Shown: one piece after another, positions 1 to 10,594 of the stretch
Numbering within the stretch: the first letter of the stretch is position 1
How the letters are laid out: every line of letters begins with the position of its first letter
Source: Plantago ovata
Lineage: Eukaryota; Streptophyta; Magnoliopsida; Lamiales; Plantaginaceae
Assembly (NCBI GenBank): GCA_028274465.1
Contig: CM051455.1
Coordinates: forward strand, 71,592,985 to 71,656,984
DNA: 64,000 bases
Reading direction: 5' to 3'
Made by a program: the position numbers and the translations under genes
Notes under the pieces: generated by a model
What the model was told of the DNA's origin: nothing
What the model saw: only the letters and a program-made list of their open reading frames with translations
Database searches by the model: none

Positions 1-365
1 TCTTGTTATGCAATATGTCTTTATCTTTGATTTCTAGCATATGGTTGTATTTATTGATGTAATGTTGGTAGATTGGACGATAGAATGCTTAATTGTTGAG
101 TATGAGGATTTATGATGGTAGAATTTTTCGCTACTATGGTATGAATTGAGCCTTGTTATCTAGGATATTGGTTGTCTAGTAAGAGCATAATGTGATGTAC
201 TGCATGTAGTAGTTAAATTGGTATGTTGCATGATGAAGAAGCTAGACTAGACATTATGGTTTGGGGAGCTCGATTGTTGATTTTATCACTTGATTATTTC
301 GTTCTTACACTAGCATATGCATGAGTCAGTTTTGTGTCATGGGAGGTACTAACTGTTGTTTGCAG
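1..365 (+). other. 3' part of the intron before the accessory gene of element A
   Basis: The stretch has no open frame and is AT-rich. It aligns with C at 38925-39469 (reverse strand), where a GT...AG intron is predicted. The acceptor here is TTTGCAG ending at 365, followed by the exon that carries the ATG at 377. The donor lies outside the window. This is inferred from conserved splice-like signals; no transcript evidence is available. Confidence 0.5.
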
Positions 366-408
366 GAGCCATTGCCATGGGAAAGGAGCATCACCACAAG
401 AACCGGAT

Positions 409-745
409 AACTTACCGACGGATGGTATCCGTCGGTATCAGGGTACCGATCCGTCGGTAAGCCCTTACCGACGGATCGGCGACCACTTACCGACGGATAA
501 ATAGGCCGTCGCTATTTTATCCGTCGGTAATGCCTTTACCGTCGTTTCTTATTCGTCGCTAAGTTTAGCGACGGATAATACCGACAGACTGACGAATAAG
601 GGCGTTGACCAGCCCTTATTCGTCTGACCGACGGATAAATGTATCCGTCGGTGACATTTACCGACGAATAACTGTATCCGTCGGTTATGACCGGTTGACT
701 TAGTCAACCGTTACTTACCGACGGATAAAGTTATCCGTCGGTAGC
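409..745. repeat. Left subterminal repeat array of the CACTA element
   Basis: More than a dozen copies of ACCGACGGATA and its complement TATCCGTCGGT are packed in both orientations, often as inverted pairs with a short spacer. In the CACTA superfamily such arrays bind the TNPA protein. Variants such as TTCGTCGCTAA and GACGAATAAG occur among them. Confidence 0.9.
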
Positions 746-948
746 TTCTTTTTTTTTTTTTTAATTTTTTTTAATTTTTCTTGATAATTGTACAACAACC
801 TGTTTAATAATATAAATTTACGTACTAAAAATTAAAAATCATTAAAATTGAATTGAAAATAAAATTCAATTCTTCAAAATAGAAAAACGTTTACTACAAA
901 TGTAAATGTGAAAGTTTTACTACAAATGCCCAACTAAAATGTAGAAAT

Positions 949-2875
949 CTAGGGACGACGACCACTGGAACCCGAAGGAGCATGAGAACTACCTTGCAAA
1001 CCCGCACTCCCCGCCGTACCAGGGCTCCCCTCCCCGGTCTGAAACACAGCTCCCTCTGCGAACGGGTCCATGCCAATGGGATGCTTCTCCAGAATCTTCT
1101 TCAACACCAAATTCTGCGTCTCCACCTGACACAAGTAATGATCGATGTAGTTAAGAATATGAAAGATAGATGCAAGCAATGTAAATGAGCATACAAGTGG
1201 TTATACATCTACATGGAATATCAACATAATATTAGCATACAAGTGAATATACCTGAGACACAAGTGTGTCCTGAATGCTCTTCATCCTAGCATTCTCGGC
1301 CCTAAGTGCTGCCATCTCCTCAGCCAATCGAGAATCTGTGCTGGAGGTAGAACCGGATGAGCGCTGAAATGATTCAGCTGCAAGAGAACGTCCCAAGTTC
1401 CCTAATCCATAGATCGACCACTTAGGGCCAGGAGGGTTCACCTCGAGGAAGGCAGCGTTCTCTTCCTCCATCGTAAGTATGTCACCCTTCTCTTGCATCT
1501 TAACCAAGTAAAAAGCCTCAACCTCCTCCTACAAGCAGTTAAGCAATACATGAGTTGATATATTACAATACATATAGAAACTTTTTAAAAAGAAATACAG
1601 TACAAGTAACTCAAAGTACTCATTTATGTACTTACATTTAGTTTCTTGGCTTTCTTGCATGTCCACTTGCCGTTCTTGAACTTGGCATTTCTCACCATGG
1701 TCAAGTACGACAAGCATCCTTGTCCAGTGAGCCTCTTTTCATTTTGCAAAGTAATAAGTGTCAGTGTTTACAATAAAATTTTAAGAATATTGAAAGTGAC
1801 TGGAGTAAAGCACAAGTTAACTTACTGCATTGAGGTCACGAGTGGCCTGAGACTGTGTGCCGAGATGGTTCTTCGAATAGTCCTCGTCTTCACCGGAGCT
1901 GCTTCTGTCGGCCCGTGCTCGATTCTTCTTGTTCTGATCTGCTAGGTCCTCGGCATCCTGTGTCTTCCAGTAAGCCAACCACAGAGGCCACTCGCTTTCG
2001 TGGATGAATCTAGGCCTCACTCGAGACTCCTTAAGGTCGTGGACCTTGTCTCGGTAACAACGAGCACCAACAGTGTTGAAAACAAACCAAAACTCCTTCA
2101 ATAGCACGTTTGGCAAGTAGTAGTGTTTCTAACCACCAAAACAACCAATTTAGAACGACACAACAATTAATACAACAACAAGATCAACGTAAGCACAATG
2201 GTGACTAACATATCACCCAAATATAGTGGCTAACATACCACTCACATTGCCCTAAAAAAACAACTAACACATGGTGACTAACATATCACCCAAATATAGT
2301 GGCTAACATACCACTCACGTAAATTTAGAATAAAAATAAAACAACGTTTACTAAACATTTAAGATTGTTACAATACCCGCAACTCATCGAAGTAGAAGCC
2401 AATGACATGATCAGGCAGCCTTGACCACTTCTCCCCACCACGGTCCTCAGATGGTGTTGGAGCGATGAACCTGGAGTTGATGATGTCACCGATCTTCGAA
2501 TGGGCAGATGCAGGGTAAAACCTATTATGATTGTTAAATACAAATAAGAATGAATAAGCATAATAAAGTATACGTAATATGTCACAAGTTAAACAATAAA
2601 CTAAACAACAGAAAGTGTACTTACGCAGCTTTCCCGTTAGGGAACAGAACAGGCTTCCCCTTATACATGGCACCCAGGGTCGGCGTCTCGTATGGGCAAC
2701 CATCAGCAGGTAGGTTCGCAAATGGGTCAAACTTAGCCTTCTTCTTCCTAGTTGACGATGAGGAGCTACTCCCCTCCGATAATCCAATGATGGGTGGAAC
2801 TACACCCTGCTCGTACCCTGGGGCTCCAGGAACTCGTAACTCGGGTGGAATGTAGTTGCACCTAGGTTTCGGCAT
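949..2875 (-). CDS. TNPA-like CACTA protein (Transposase_24 family), six exons
   Basis: Six minus-strand exons join in one frame: 2625-2875, 2377-2521, 1826-2128, 1636-1734, 1253-1528 and 949-1125. Every junction has GT...AG, and the total is 1,251 nt (416 aa plus stop). The model starts at the ATG at 2875, immediately after a TTTGCAG acceptor, so an untranslated first exon is likely. Near residues 179-187 is WPLWLAYWK, followed by an NKKNR basic patch; near 305 is a YGLGNLGR motif; residues about 335-380 form a predicted coiled coil. This pattern matches plant Ptta/En/Spm Transposase_24 proteins, which bind subterminal repeats. There is no DDE catalytic domain. Splice sites are read by eye. 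No stop or frameshift is seen, so the gene may be intact. Confidence 0.75.
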
Positions 2876-4063
2876 CTGCAAATAAAACAATATCAAGGTT
2901 AGTATGATGATATGAAATATGCACGTACAATATAGAACATTATCAATTAACGTAAATGCACATACAAGTGAATATACATATAAATGACATAGCAACATAA
3001 TTTATTACCAATTAAAGGTTCCACCAACTCTAACTCTACAAAATGATCCTCGTGCAGGGCAAACTGCCCATCTTTATCCTATATAGGGCGTCGTGGTACA
3101 TCATCCACTAACATCTCTAGCCTAACATCATCAACCATATCACCAATTTACCAACCATCAACAACATCTCTAGACTAGCATCATCAACAACAACCATATG
3201 AACATATCTCTAGCCTAACATTATCAACCATATCACCAATCAACCATATAACAACATCATCTCTAGCCTAACATCATCAACCTTATCACCAATCAACCAA
3301 CCATCAAGAACATCATCTCTAGCCTAGCATTGTCAACAACAACCATATGAACATCATCTCTAACCTAACATCATCTTCATATCATCATCTCGAACCCATT
3401 TTCACTTTATTTCAAAACCCCCAAATTGAGCTACAAGTCTCGATTTTCATAAATTACTCTATTTTATCGTATTCAACTACAAAATTAACCTTATATAAGT
3501 ACATAACCTAGTTATGGAACATTAAATTCGATCAAATACAAAACTAAAAAAAGCCCTAAATTGATCTAAGTCTCGATTTTAATTAACAAACCCAAATTAA
3601 CATAATCCAAAACTAACATTCAACTATAACAACTAATATCTACTTAATACTAACATACATTTCCATAATTTAAGAAATCCCCAAATTAATAAAATCCCAA
3701 AATCGATTCATTACTCAATTGTAACAACAATCAACTACACATTTAAGCAAAATAGACTTGTATCAACTACTATGTAACATACATTTGGCAATTTAACCAA
3801 CAATTGGATAATTCCCGAATTAAAAATCAAATAAGGGTTAGAGTTCATACCTTTGATTTTGCACAAATTGACCAAAAAAAATTCGAATTGAAGGTTGTTC
3901 CTTGTTCCTTGTGCAATAAGCTTCAATTTGCTACCAAAATGGATGAAAATGGTGAAGTTTTGAAGGAGAAATGGAGATGAGAAGAGAGAAAAACGAGAAG
4001 AAGAAGAAAGGAGAAGAAGTAACAATGGCGTTCTGCAACTCGGCTGGTCCGTATAATCGAAGT
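2876..4063. other. 5' region of the CACTA gene, no coding sequence
   Basis: An AT-rich stretch upstream of the TNPA-like gene. Apart from the imperfect repeat at 3106-3385 I see no gene. The minus-strand frame at 3735-4025 is low-complexity and has no recognisable motif. The promoter of the minus-strand gene should lie here. Confidence 0.5.
3106..3385. repeat. Imperfect tandem repeat inside the CACTA element
   Basis: About five irregular copies of a 45-65-bp unit built from the words CATCTCTAGCCTAACATCAT and AACCATATCACCAATCAACC. Units differ by substitutions and by loss or gain of sub-blocks. They lie upstream of the TNPA-like gene. Confidence 0.7.
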
Positions 4064-4303
4064 TTACCGACGGATAAGCTTATCCGTTGGTAAGCTTAAT
4101 TTTTTTTTTTTGAATTTAGTTTTAATATTTAGCGACGGATAACTTATCCGTCGCTAAAATACCGACGGATCGGAACCTTTTAGCGACGGATGACGAACAA
4201 AGTGGTCAACTGTGTTCGTTATCCGTCATCCGTCGCTAATAGACCCCGATCTGTCGGTATTTACCGACGGATAAAATCCGTCATTTTATCTGTCGGTAAA
4301 TGA
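4064..4303. repeat. Right subterminal repeat array of the CACTA element
   Basis: The same ACCGACGGATA/TATCCGTCGGT words plus the TAGCGACGGATAA variant occur in inverted pairs next to the right terminus. The array is shorter than the left one but uses the same words, supporting one element with two matched ends. Confidence 0.9.
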
Positions 4304-4884
4304 CGAATTTTTTGTAGTGCATTCCCGTATGATTTCTATGAAATATTGGAGGGGAATCGATTACAACCATGTCAAGAAGAGTGACCTCGTTAGATGTGCG
4401 TTCGAGCAAAGGGGTTTTGCAACAACGTTGTGGATTACCCAAGAGGAGGAGCTAGAGTACACCTGGAGTAAGGACTCCTATGCCTATTCATGCACCACCG
4501 AAGGGACAAAAACCATTATTACGTTAGCACTCCATCACGAGGACTGCAAAGTTCGAGTGAACTGGAAGGCACCGGGACATTCTCTCCGCGACGGATTCAA
4601 TCTTGAGTCCGCAGTTGCTCGAAGGTTCCGAAGCGCTAGCTTGGTTCCAAAACATAACGACATGGTTGCCCGGCCCCTCTTAGGGGTACCCCTCACCTGC
4701 CTCTAAAGGGAGCATCATATAGACATCGGTCGGATTAACAGTAGAGAATGTGGTCGACATTGGAAAAAATGGTAGAAGACCTCTAAGTATCCGAGTAGCT
4801 TACTGAAACCTTCTCGTGGTGTAAAACGTTGGAGGGGGAGGTCCTGATACCACTGCCCTTTCCCCTTCAACGGTTCACATCCCA

Positions 4885-5163
4885 TTGGAGGGCTTCAGGA
4901 TGGAGGATTCCATAACAGAGGCGGCCAATCTTGAAGATTCCCTTCGACACTGCAACTCTACTAGTGACGATGTGCGTGACAGTAGTGACAATGAAGGCCA
5001 TACGGGCAATGATGATACTAATGGAGGAGTTGTTCCTGTCCGGCCTATGATTGAAACTACCACGCATACCAGAAGACCTGATGACACTCTATTAAACTCC
5101 CAGAGCAGGCCCAATAACACACAAGCAGCATACTCAGCCGACCGAGGCCAAACCATGGGGTAA
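4885..5163 (+). pseudogene. Second block of the accessory gene of element A (acidic, Asn/Asp-rich)
   Basis: An open 92-codon frame, rich in S, T, D and N, is conserved with C at 38073-38358 (shared words include EDSITEAANLE-like and DSSDNEGHTGND). Its last residues (YSADRGQTMG) match the end of the related region in element D (YSADRGHTFG, near 61200), so this is probably the C-terminal part of the ancestral third ORF. Stops in the 180 nt between 4706 and 4885 separate it from the first block in this copy. Function unknown. Confidence 0.45.
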
Positions 5164-5744
5164 CATCTAGTATCACATCTTATTTCCTCATTTTCTTACT
5201 GCTAGGGACTAGCGTTAATTTCATGAGGGGGGATGGGATTTAAGTGATCTGATGTTGTTAGTTTGGAGCTTGGTATTGGTAGGATGAGTATAGTACCTCG
5301 CATATCCGTTTGCATTTGCACTTGCACGTTTACTGCTTTCTTAGATTTTTTAGGTTGCATTTCACTACATTCATCCTAGGATAGTCTTGCATGTTTTATA
5401 TGGAGTTTATTGCCGATTTTTTTAAACTTTTTTATTGGGTAGATCAACTAACTATGCCATTAATCGTATGCTTCATCTCAATGAATTTGTTTGAGGTTTT
5501 TCTCGCTTGGCTTGTCACATTTATGTATTGCACTTAGTTAAGCTTGGTAGTCTCGACATCACTTAGTGGTGTTTTCTCTACTGCGGTTCACGATGGCCTT
5601 TATAATAGGATGATGCATGTTAGGGTCTTATGGTTGTTTTCCCGAGTAATTATGTACCTAAGAGGCAACAAGTCTTCACCATGCTTTGAGATTGCTAAAT
5701 GCCTAGGAAGGAGGTAGTGTGAGGTTGTGTGATCCTTTGTTTAT

Positions 5745-5880
5745 AACCTATTCTTCCGAATAGGTTTGGGGAGGGGGTTACACCATCGTTAGACTTGTTT
5801 CTGTTTTTCATTTTAGTATCGTGAGTTCGTTTTTCCTTTTCCGTAAATTTTGTGCTCCAACCTATTCTTTCGAATAGGTT
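5745..5880 (+). repeat. Twin perfect hairpins of element A
   Basis: AACCTATTC and GAATAGGTT flank a 4-nt loop twice: 5745-5766 (loop TTCC) and 5859-5880 (loop TTTC). The 9-bp stems are identical to those in B (31117, 31232), C (37375, 37489) and D (60470, 60583), while loops and spacer vary. Confidence 0.9.
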
Positions 5881-5931
5881 TGGGGATGTCGTGTGAGTCA
5901 TTTTGTTTCTCTTTTTGTTACGCTACTGCTG

Positions 5932-6083
5932 GCCAAAAAAAAAAAAAATCGAAAAAAAAAGAAAGAAAAAATTCCAGGAAAAAAAAGAGAAAAAGAAAAA
6001 GAAAAAAGAATCTGGAAAGAAAAAAAGAAAAAAAGAAAAGACCCCAAAAAAGCAAAGAAAGGGTCCAAAAAAGAAAGCCAAAT
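5932..6083 (+). other. Strand-asymmetric purine (A/AAAG) tract of element A
   Basis: About 150 nt almost purely A and G on the element's sense strand. Lysine-rich frames through it are by-products of composition. The equivalent tract occurs in B (31308-31436), C (37174-37325, other strand) and D (about 60275-60415, other strand), always between the twin hairpins and the third-gene side or LTR side in the same order. Confidence 0.8.
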
Positions 6084-6683
6084 AGCAGTTAGCAAGGTGT
6101 TGAGTCTTTTCCATTATTGTAATGTTCGTAATCGTGTTTTTCTATTTTTTTATCTTTTTTGTCTTGAGTGTCATCTGTTCTAGACCACCCTCGTCCTGCC
6201 ATTCAGAAAGTGGTGAATAGCTTAAGACTTTACTTGAGAGTTGGGTAGAATAGGGGAGAGTTATCTTTTATAGGGAACCCTCCTTCGTTTGATGAGAGCC
6301 AGTACTGGTTCGACCTCTTTTGAGGGAAAGTCTTAACATGGTGGAACAGCAGTAAGTCCTCAGTTTCATAGGCACGGGGCAACCATTCGTATCTTAGCAT
6401 GCTTCATTACGTCGTCACTGACTAGGTCCAGGTAGAGAATGTTACGAGAGACTATCTTGTCTTGACATAAGTACTTATGTGGATGTGTATAAGTCAATCG
6501 AGGTATTCTTCAACCTATATTCATGTTTTGATTTATATGGTTTTTGTTTATATGTTTTTTGGTAGATTCAGTAGATTAGTTCATTTTATTTGGCATGAGA
6601 GTCCATTTTGTGTCTTGCATGTTTTTTGTATTAGAGTCTAGCTTAGTTGCTTGAGGACAAGCAAAGGTTCGGTTTGGGGAGTT

Positions 6684-7995
6684 TGATGAATGTGTATTTT
6701 ACACTTTCATTCGAGTTTTTTTCACCTATTTTAGCTATCCTCTATGTTAATTTAGCTATATTTTAATGCATTTTATTAGAATAGTGTCACGTTTCCCTTT
6801 AGATTTTATTTTACAGGTTTTGGTTGAAATTCGAAGATTTCCGGGCAAATATATTGAATTTGACAAGGAATTGGTGTTCCAGAAGCCTATTTGGAGTATC
6901 TGAAAGTTTCCGGATAGGATTTGAAGTCTAGGGGCCGAATCTGGAGGTTAGAAGGCTACGAGAAGACAGAAACCGAGTCCGAAAAGGGGAAGAAATCCAA
7001 AACCGCGTCGAAAACGCGGAATTCCGCGAAAAACACGCCGGGCGAACCACCGCAGACGTGGGGCGAACCGCCCCACACCGGGCGAACCGCCGTGCGTGTG
7101 GGGGGAACCGCCCCACAGTATTTCGAAGCCTATATATAGTTGCTCAGTTTTCTCGGAAAATCATATCTTTCGAGACCTACTTTCTCACCTCCCTCTGTAG
7201 TTTTAGGTACGGACTTCCCAGAGCCTGTTCTGGGGGTCCGTAGCTTAGGGGATACTTTTTCATAGCAGTTTGGAGCTCGTAGGATCGCAATCATCCGGAG
7301 ATTGACAACCTTCGGTAACTTTGTATCTTACAGTTTTATTCTACTTATTTTATTATATTCTTTCAACATGTTTTCTTCTATGATTTCTGTTGATTGCATG
7401 CCTATTATGAGTAGCTAAACTTATCGTTGGTGGTAGTATGTGAATTCTTAGCGAGGGGAAGATAATCATGCTAATGGCTATATCGCGCATTATACTCCGT
7501 GTCATTGCTTTATTTCGTTGATCATGCACAACCTAAATTCTCGTATGTTGTATTAATTATTATGCATGATTGGACACTTGTCGACCATCAGACCAATTAT
7601 CTTCGTAGTGTTGAATAATTACGTAACGCATTAGGACAATAGTGATTGACTTGTCAGACCAATTATCTTCGTAGTGCTTAATATTTGCAACAGGACACTA
7701 GATTGATTCAAAGATCTCTATGCAAGACCGAGGAATTTATGCATGATTATCGACCCGTTATGTTAAGAAGGACCATACTATCACCAATCTCCATTATCTG
7801 CTAGAAACCCCCTTTGATATCTGTTTGCTGTTTTTATATTCTAAATTAGATTTGATAAAGCTAGTTATAGTCCTGAGAGAACGACACTCGAGTCATTCTA
7901 CTGCTACACTACGGTTTTCGTTGTAGTTCTGGATTGCCTTTGGCTAAATACAAATTTATTTGACTGAATCCGGAGCACGACATCCGCGTTCATCA
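6684..7995 (+). repeat. 3' LTR of element A (1,312 bp)
   Basis: It begins TGATGA and ends TCATCA, the same inverted 6-mers as the LTRs of B and C. It contains a TATA box (7131-7138), GC-rich palindromes upstream of it and a long R/U5 region. It is followed immediately by copia 1 sequence. Confidence 0.9.
7036..7138 (+). promoter_or_regulatory. LTR core promoter with GC palindromes (element A)
   Basis: Three or more GGGCGAACCGCCC-type palindromes (stem GGGCG/CGCCC, 3-nt loop) lie at 7036-7117, then TATATATA at 7131-7138. The surrounding LTR is AT-rich, so the GC block stands out. TATA assignment is by position and sequence only. Confidence 0.6.
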
Positions 7996-8190
7996 ATAAC
8001 CTTTTGTAGAACCAAAGCCTCCACCAGCAAACCTTATTGTTGGACCTTTAGACCACCGTCTATAGTTTATAAGGTTATTCTTGTTGCCCGTCATGTGCTT
8101 TCCACAACCACTGTCAAAGTGACAGATTGCATTGTTTGTCTCCGTGGCTTAAGTCTGCACAATCAAGAGCAAACAAGTTAATTATCCAAT
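7996..8190 (-). pseudogene. N-terminal pol (protease) fragment of copia 1
   Basis: It encodes the start of the copia protease, including the active-site context HFDSGCGKHMTGNK (D-S-G). It is truncated after about 55 residues by insertion of element A. Compared with copia 2 and 3, a Trp before the active site has become Cys (ICHFDSG instead of IWHFDSG). Confidence 0.7.
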
Positions 8191-10537
8191 ATTGGATGTC
8201 CATTAACATGTTCAAGAATGCGTCCAGTGGAAACCCAAGTCTTAAGTTTTTCAACTTTCACTTGTTTTCTACTTGCTGAGGAATTATGAGGTTTTGAGCC
8301 GAAAGACTTTTGATTCGTGCTGATCAAATCCACTTTCTAATGTGGTGTCTTGCTCGGTTGACCTTTTTGCTGAACATACTTTTCAGTAAGTTCTTTTCTG
8401 GCAATGTTCCTTCTAGCCCTAGCGTTTTGAGTTTTGTCAGAACTCTTAGGCTTGGTTTTATTCATCTCTTTGAAATATCTTTGTTGACTTTGCTTATACT
8501 CATGAAAAAGTTGACTTTGCTTGGTTTTGAAACCAACTCCACTTTTCGGAGAATGCTGAGCTTTTGTCTCAACAACCTTACTTGGTTCAGGTTTGCCAGC
8601 AAAGGTCTTCTGATTACTTTTACTAATCTTGCCTTTTGTCTTAACAAATTGCTTTTCAGCAACTTGTTTGGCAGAATGCTTTACAACATCCTTTTTCTTA
8701 ACAGTTTGCTTTTCAGCAACCTGTTTTCCTTTTAAAGTCTTGTTACTTTCAGTAGCAACAACGAGCTTTGCGGTCGTAGGTACTTGATTGCATTTTCAGC
8801 AACCTTAGATTGACCAATCTGATAGAGTTCTGGTTGACCACTATCAGTTGCACGTACAAAAGTAATTGGTGATTTGTCTTTACTCAAGATTATTACGTCA
8901 TTTTCATACGTTGCACCTAAACCTTCTTTTTGAGATGGATCTCTCAGATAAGAGTTTAGTTCAGTCAGCGTATTACTTGCATCAGCATAAAACTTGAAAT
9001 TGATTTTCATCTTTTTCATGTCTTGTATTTCAGCAAGTAACTTTAGAATTGAGGACTGATACTCTTCCAATTCTATTGCATTTTGAGAATTCTTCTCTGT
9101 AGCTTCATCAATCAACTTCTTGAGATGCAATATTTTAACATCCTTCTTTTCTGACTCTTCTTTCAGCAAGACGTACTTTTCAGTAGTTAGCTTGGTCAGA
9201 GTTTCAGCATTCTATAGTTTCTCTTGATGTTTGCTCAGAGTTTTCTCAAATCTTCCGATTTCTCCTTGAATTCTATCAAGGTCAATATCATCTTCACTTT
9301 CTGAGTCAGAGTTAGAGGTAGGACTGTTTACCTGACCGACCATTAGGCAGAATTCATAGTTTGACACATCGAGGTAAGCTTCCATATAGCTATTCCACAA
9401 ACTTCCTTGCCAATCTCTACGTCAAGAGTGGCTTCTTCTTCTTCTGTGTCTGAGCTTTCTGCCTCACTGTCTTCGGAGCTAGTATCAATGCACAATGCAT
9501 CGATTTTTGCCTGAAGCTTCTTCTTTTCTTCAGCAATAAAAGCCCTTTTGAACTTCTTCTTCTTTAGCAGATTTGCCTTTTAGCAAAGGACAGTTTGCTT
9601 TGAAGTGTCCAGGATTTTTGCAGTAAAATCAAAGATCATTTCCAACTGCTGGTTCTTCAGAGGAATTTGCTTGCTGAGCCTGCTTGTTCAGCGAGCTAGC
9701 CTCATTCTTGTATTTATGGTAGTTGTTACCAAGATGCTTTTTCAGCTTCTCTTTTGCTTTTCGCCTTTCAAGTTCCTTACTGATGAATTTCTTCATGTTT
9801 TTAACAACTAAAGCATTTTCATCAGCAGGCTCTTTGTCATTCTTCTTTTCAGAAGATGACGGTTTTGCAGCAAGAGCAATGTTCTGCGATTTTTCAGCAA
9901 ACACATTTTCTCTTTGCTTTGTCTCATAGTTGACAGTAGCAAGATGAGAGAACAACTCTGTAGGTGTGATGTTTGGCATTCCATGATTATAGTAGAAATT
10001 CTGAGAATGGATCCATTCTTGGTTCAGACACCTGATAATGGTTTTCACCTTTTCAGAGTCTGAGTAAAGATTTCCAACTCCTAAGGCAGCCATCTCACTT
10101 ACTAGAGTTGTGAATCTGAAGTCCAAGTCTTCCAATGACTCATTTGTACCTTGTTTAATGTTCTGGAACTTTAACTTCTGCACTTCGAGTTTGTTTTCCT
10201 TTGTTTTATCAGATCCAGCGCAAAGATCTTGAACCATTTTCCAAGCTTCCTTAGCATTTTTGGAACCCCACAGTTTGCACTGTATAGTATCCGGAGTTGA
10301 TCGAATGATAATGTTTCTTGCTTGGCCATCAATACGGAATCTCTTGGCTTCGTCGGAAGTCCATTCCTCTCTTGGTTTTGGAACGACAGTGTCAACCGGT
10401 TCTCCTAAGATAGTTTCCTTACCAGCGGGATCCGTGGTTTTGTGAGGAAAGTTTCTCTCTAGTTTAGTGATCTTGATAGGTCCATCATTTATGACAGTGA
10501 CCATTTCATCACTAATGGCCTCAAGTTGTTTCGCCAT
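8178..10537 (-). pseudogene. Copia 1 gag, degenerate
   Basis: The frame visible from 10537 is in fact gag joined to the family start (MSLGDAPLLK lies upstream, about 10584, shifted by an indel). Domains follow copia 3: the UBN2-like gag core with an NESLEDLDFRFTTLVSEM segment, a basic region, a CCHC knuckle and a coiled-coil tail. The first knuckle cysteine codon is TGA here (near 9630), and further frameshifts occur near 9560, 9210 and 8760. The terminal TAA at 8178-8180 is conserved in all three copies. Confidence 0.75.
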
Positions 10538-10594
10538 TTTTCATACTTTTCCGGCTTCAACAAGGGAGCATCTCCTAAAGACATCCTGTCAGCA

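Larger units (their letters stand above)
392..4319 (-). mobile_element. CACTA (En/Spm) DNA transposon, 3,928 bp
   Basis: The right end read inward is CACTACAAAAAATTCGTCA; the left end is CACCACAAGAACC, with one substitution in the CACTA core. A perfect 3-bp target duplication CAT flanks it (389-391 and 4320-4322), as expected for this superfamily. Both ends carry arrays of palindromic subterminal motifs. Element C contains the uninterrupted version of the site (38903-38916, single CAT). The only gene is a TNPA/Transposase_24-like gene on the minus strand. No DDE transposase (TNPD/Tnp2) is present, so the copy is probably non-autonomous. Confidence 0.93.
377..4706 (+). pseudogene. Accessory (third) ORF of element A, split by the CACTA transposon
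   Basis: ATG at 377 opens five codons (377-391). The CACTA insertion interrupts, and the frame resumes at 4323 after the duplicated CAT, ending at 4706. Without the insertion it would be about 132 aa. I recognise no domain. It is clearly related to the product at 38537-38956 (minus) in element C: both share long stretches such as EEELEYTWSKDSYAYSC and RRFRSASLVPK. The position, after an intron acceptor and before the purine tract and 3' LTR, is the same as the Athila third ORF in element D, but the body of the protein differs from D. Function unknown. Confidence 0.6.
5164..6683 (+). other. Non-coding 3' internal region of element A
   Basis: No credible coding frame. It holds the twin hairpins (5745-5880), the purine tract (5932-6083) and, just before the LTR, a conserved TTGAGGACAAGCAAAGGTTC segment with GGGGAG at 6676-6681, the likely plus-strand primer. 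The same order occurs in B, C and D. Confidence 0.75.
1..7995 (+). mobile_element. Athila-like Ty3/gypsy element A, 3' portion (5' part outside window)
   Basis: Sequence collinear with the reverse complement of element C (36.5-39.2 kb) occupies 1-391 and 4320-6683, followed by a 3' LTR at 6684-7995. The only protein-coding part in view is the accessory third gene; gag and protease would lie left of the window. The element holds a CACTA insertion at 392-4319. Its right end joins copia copy 1 directly at 7996, so A inserted into that copia. The predicted target duplication at the unseen left end is ATAAC (7996-8000). The Athila-like label rests on the gag and PBS of relatives B and C. Confidence 0.85.

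Noticed and set aside
409..745. Regularly spaced palindromic words that resemble a CRISPR array
   Set aside because: Spacing is irregular, orientation alternates, and they are the subterminal repeats of a bounded CACTA element in plant DNA.
5850..6114. Lysine-rich and phenylalanine-rich ORFs on both strands (also near 31223-31565 and 37085-37393)
   Set aside because: They are translations of the A/G tract in several frames, with no conserved frame between copies.
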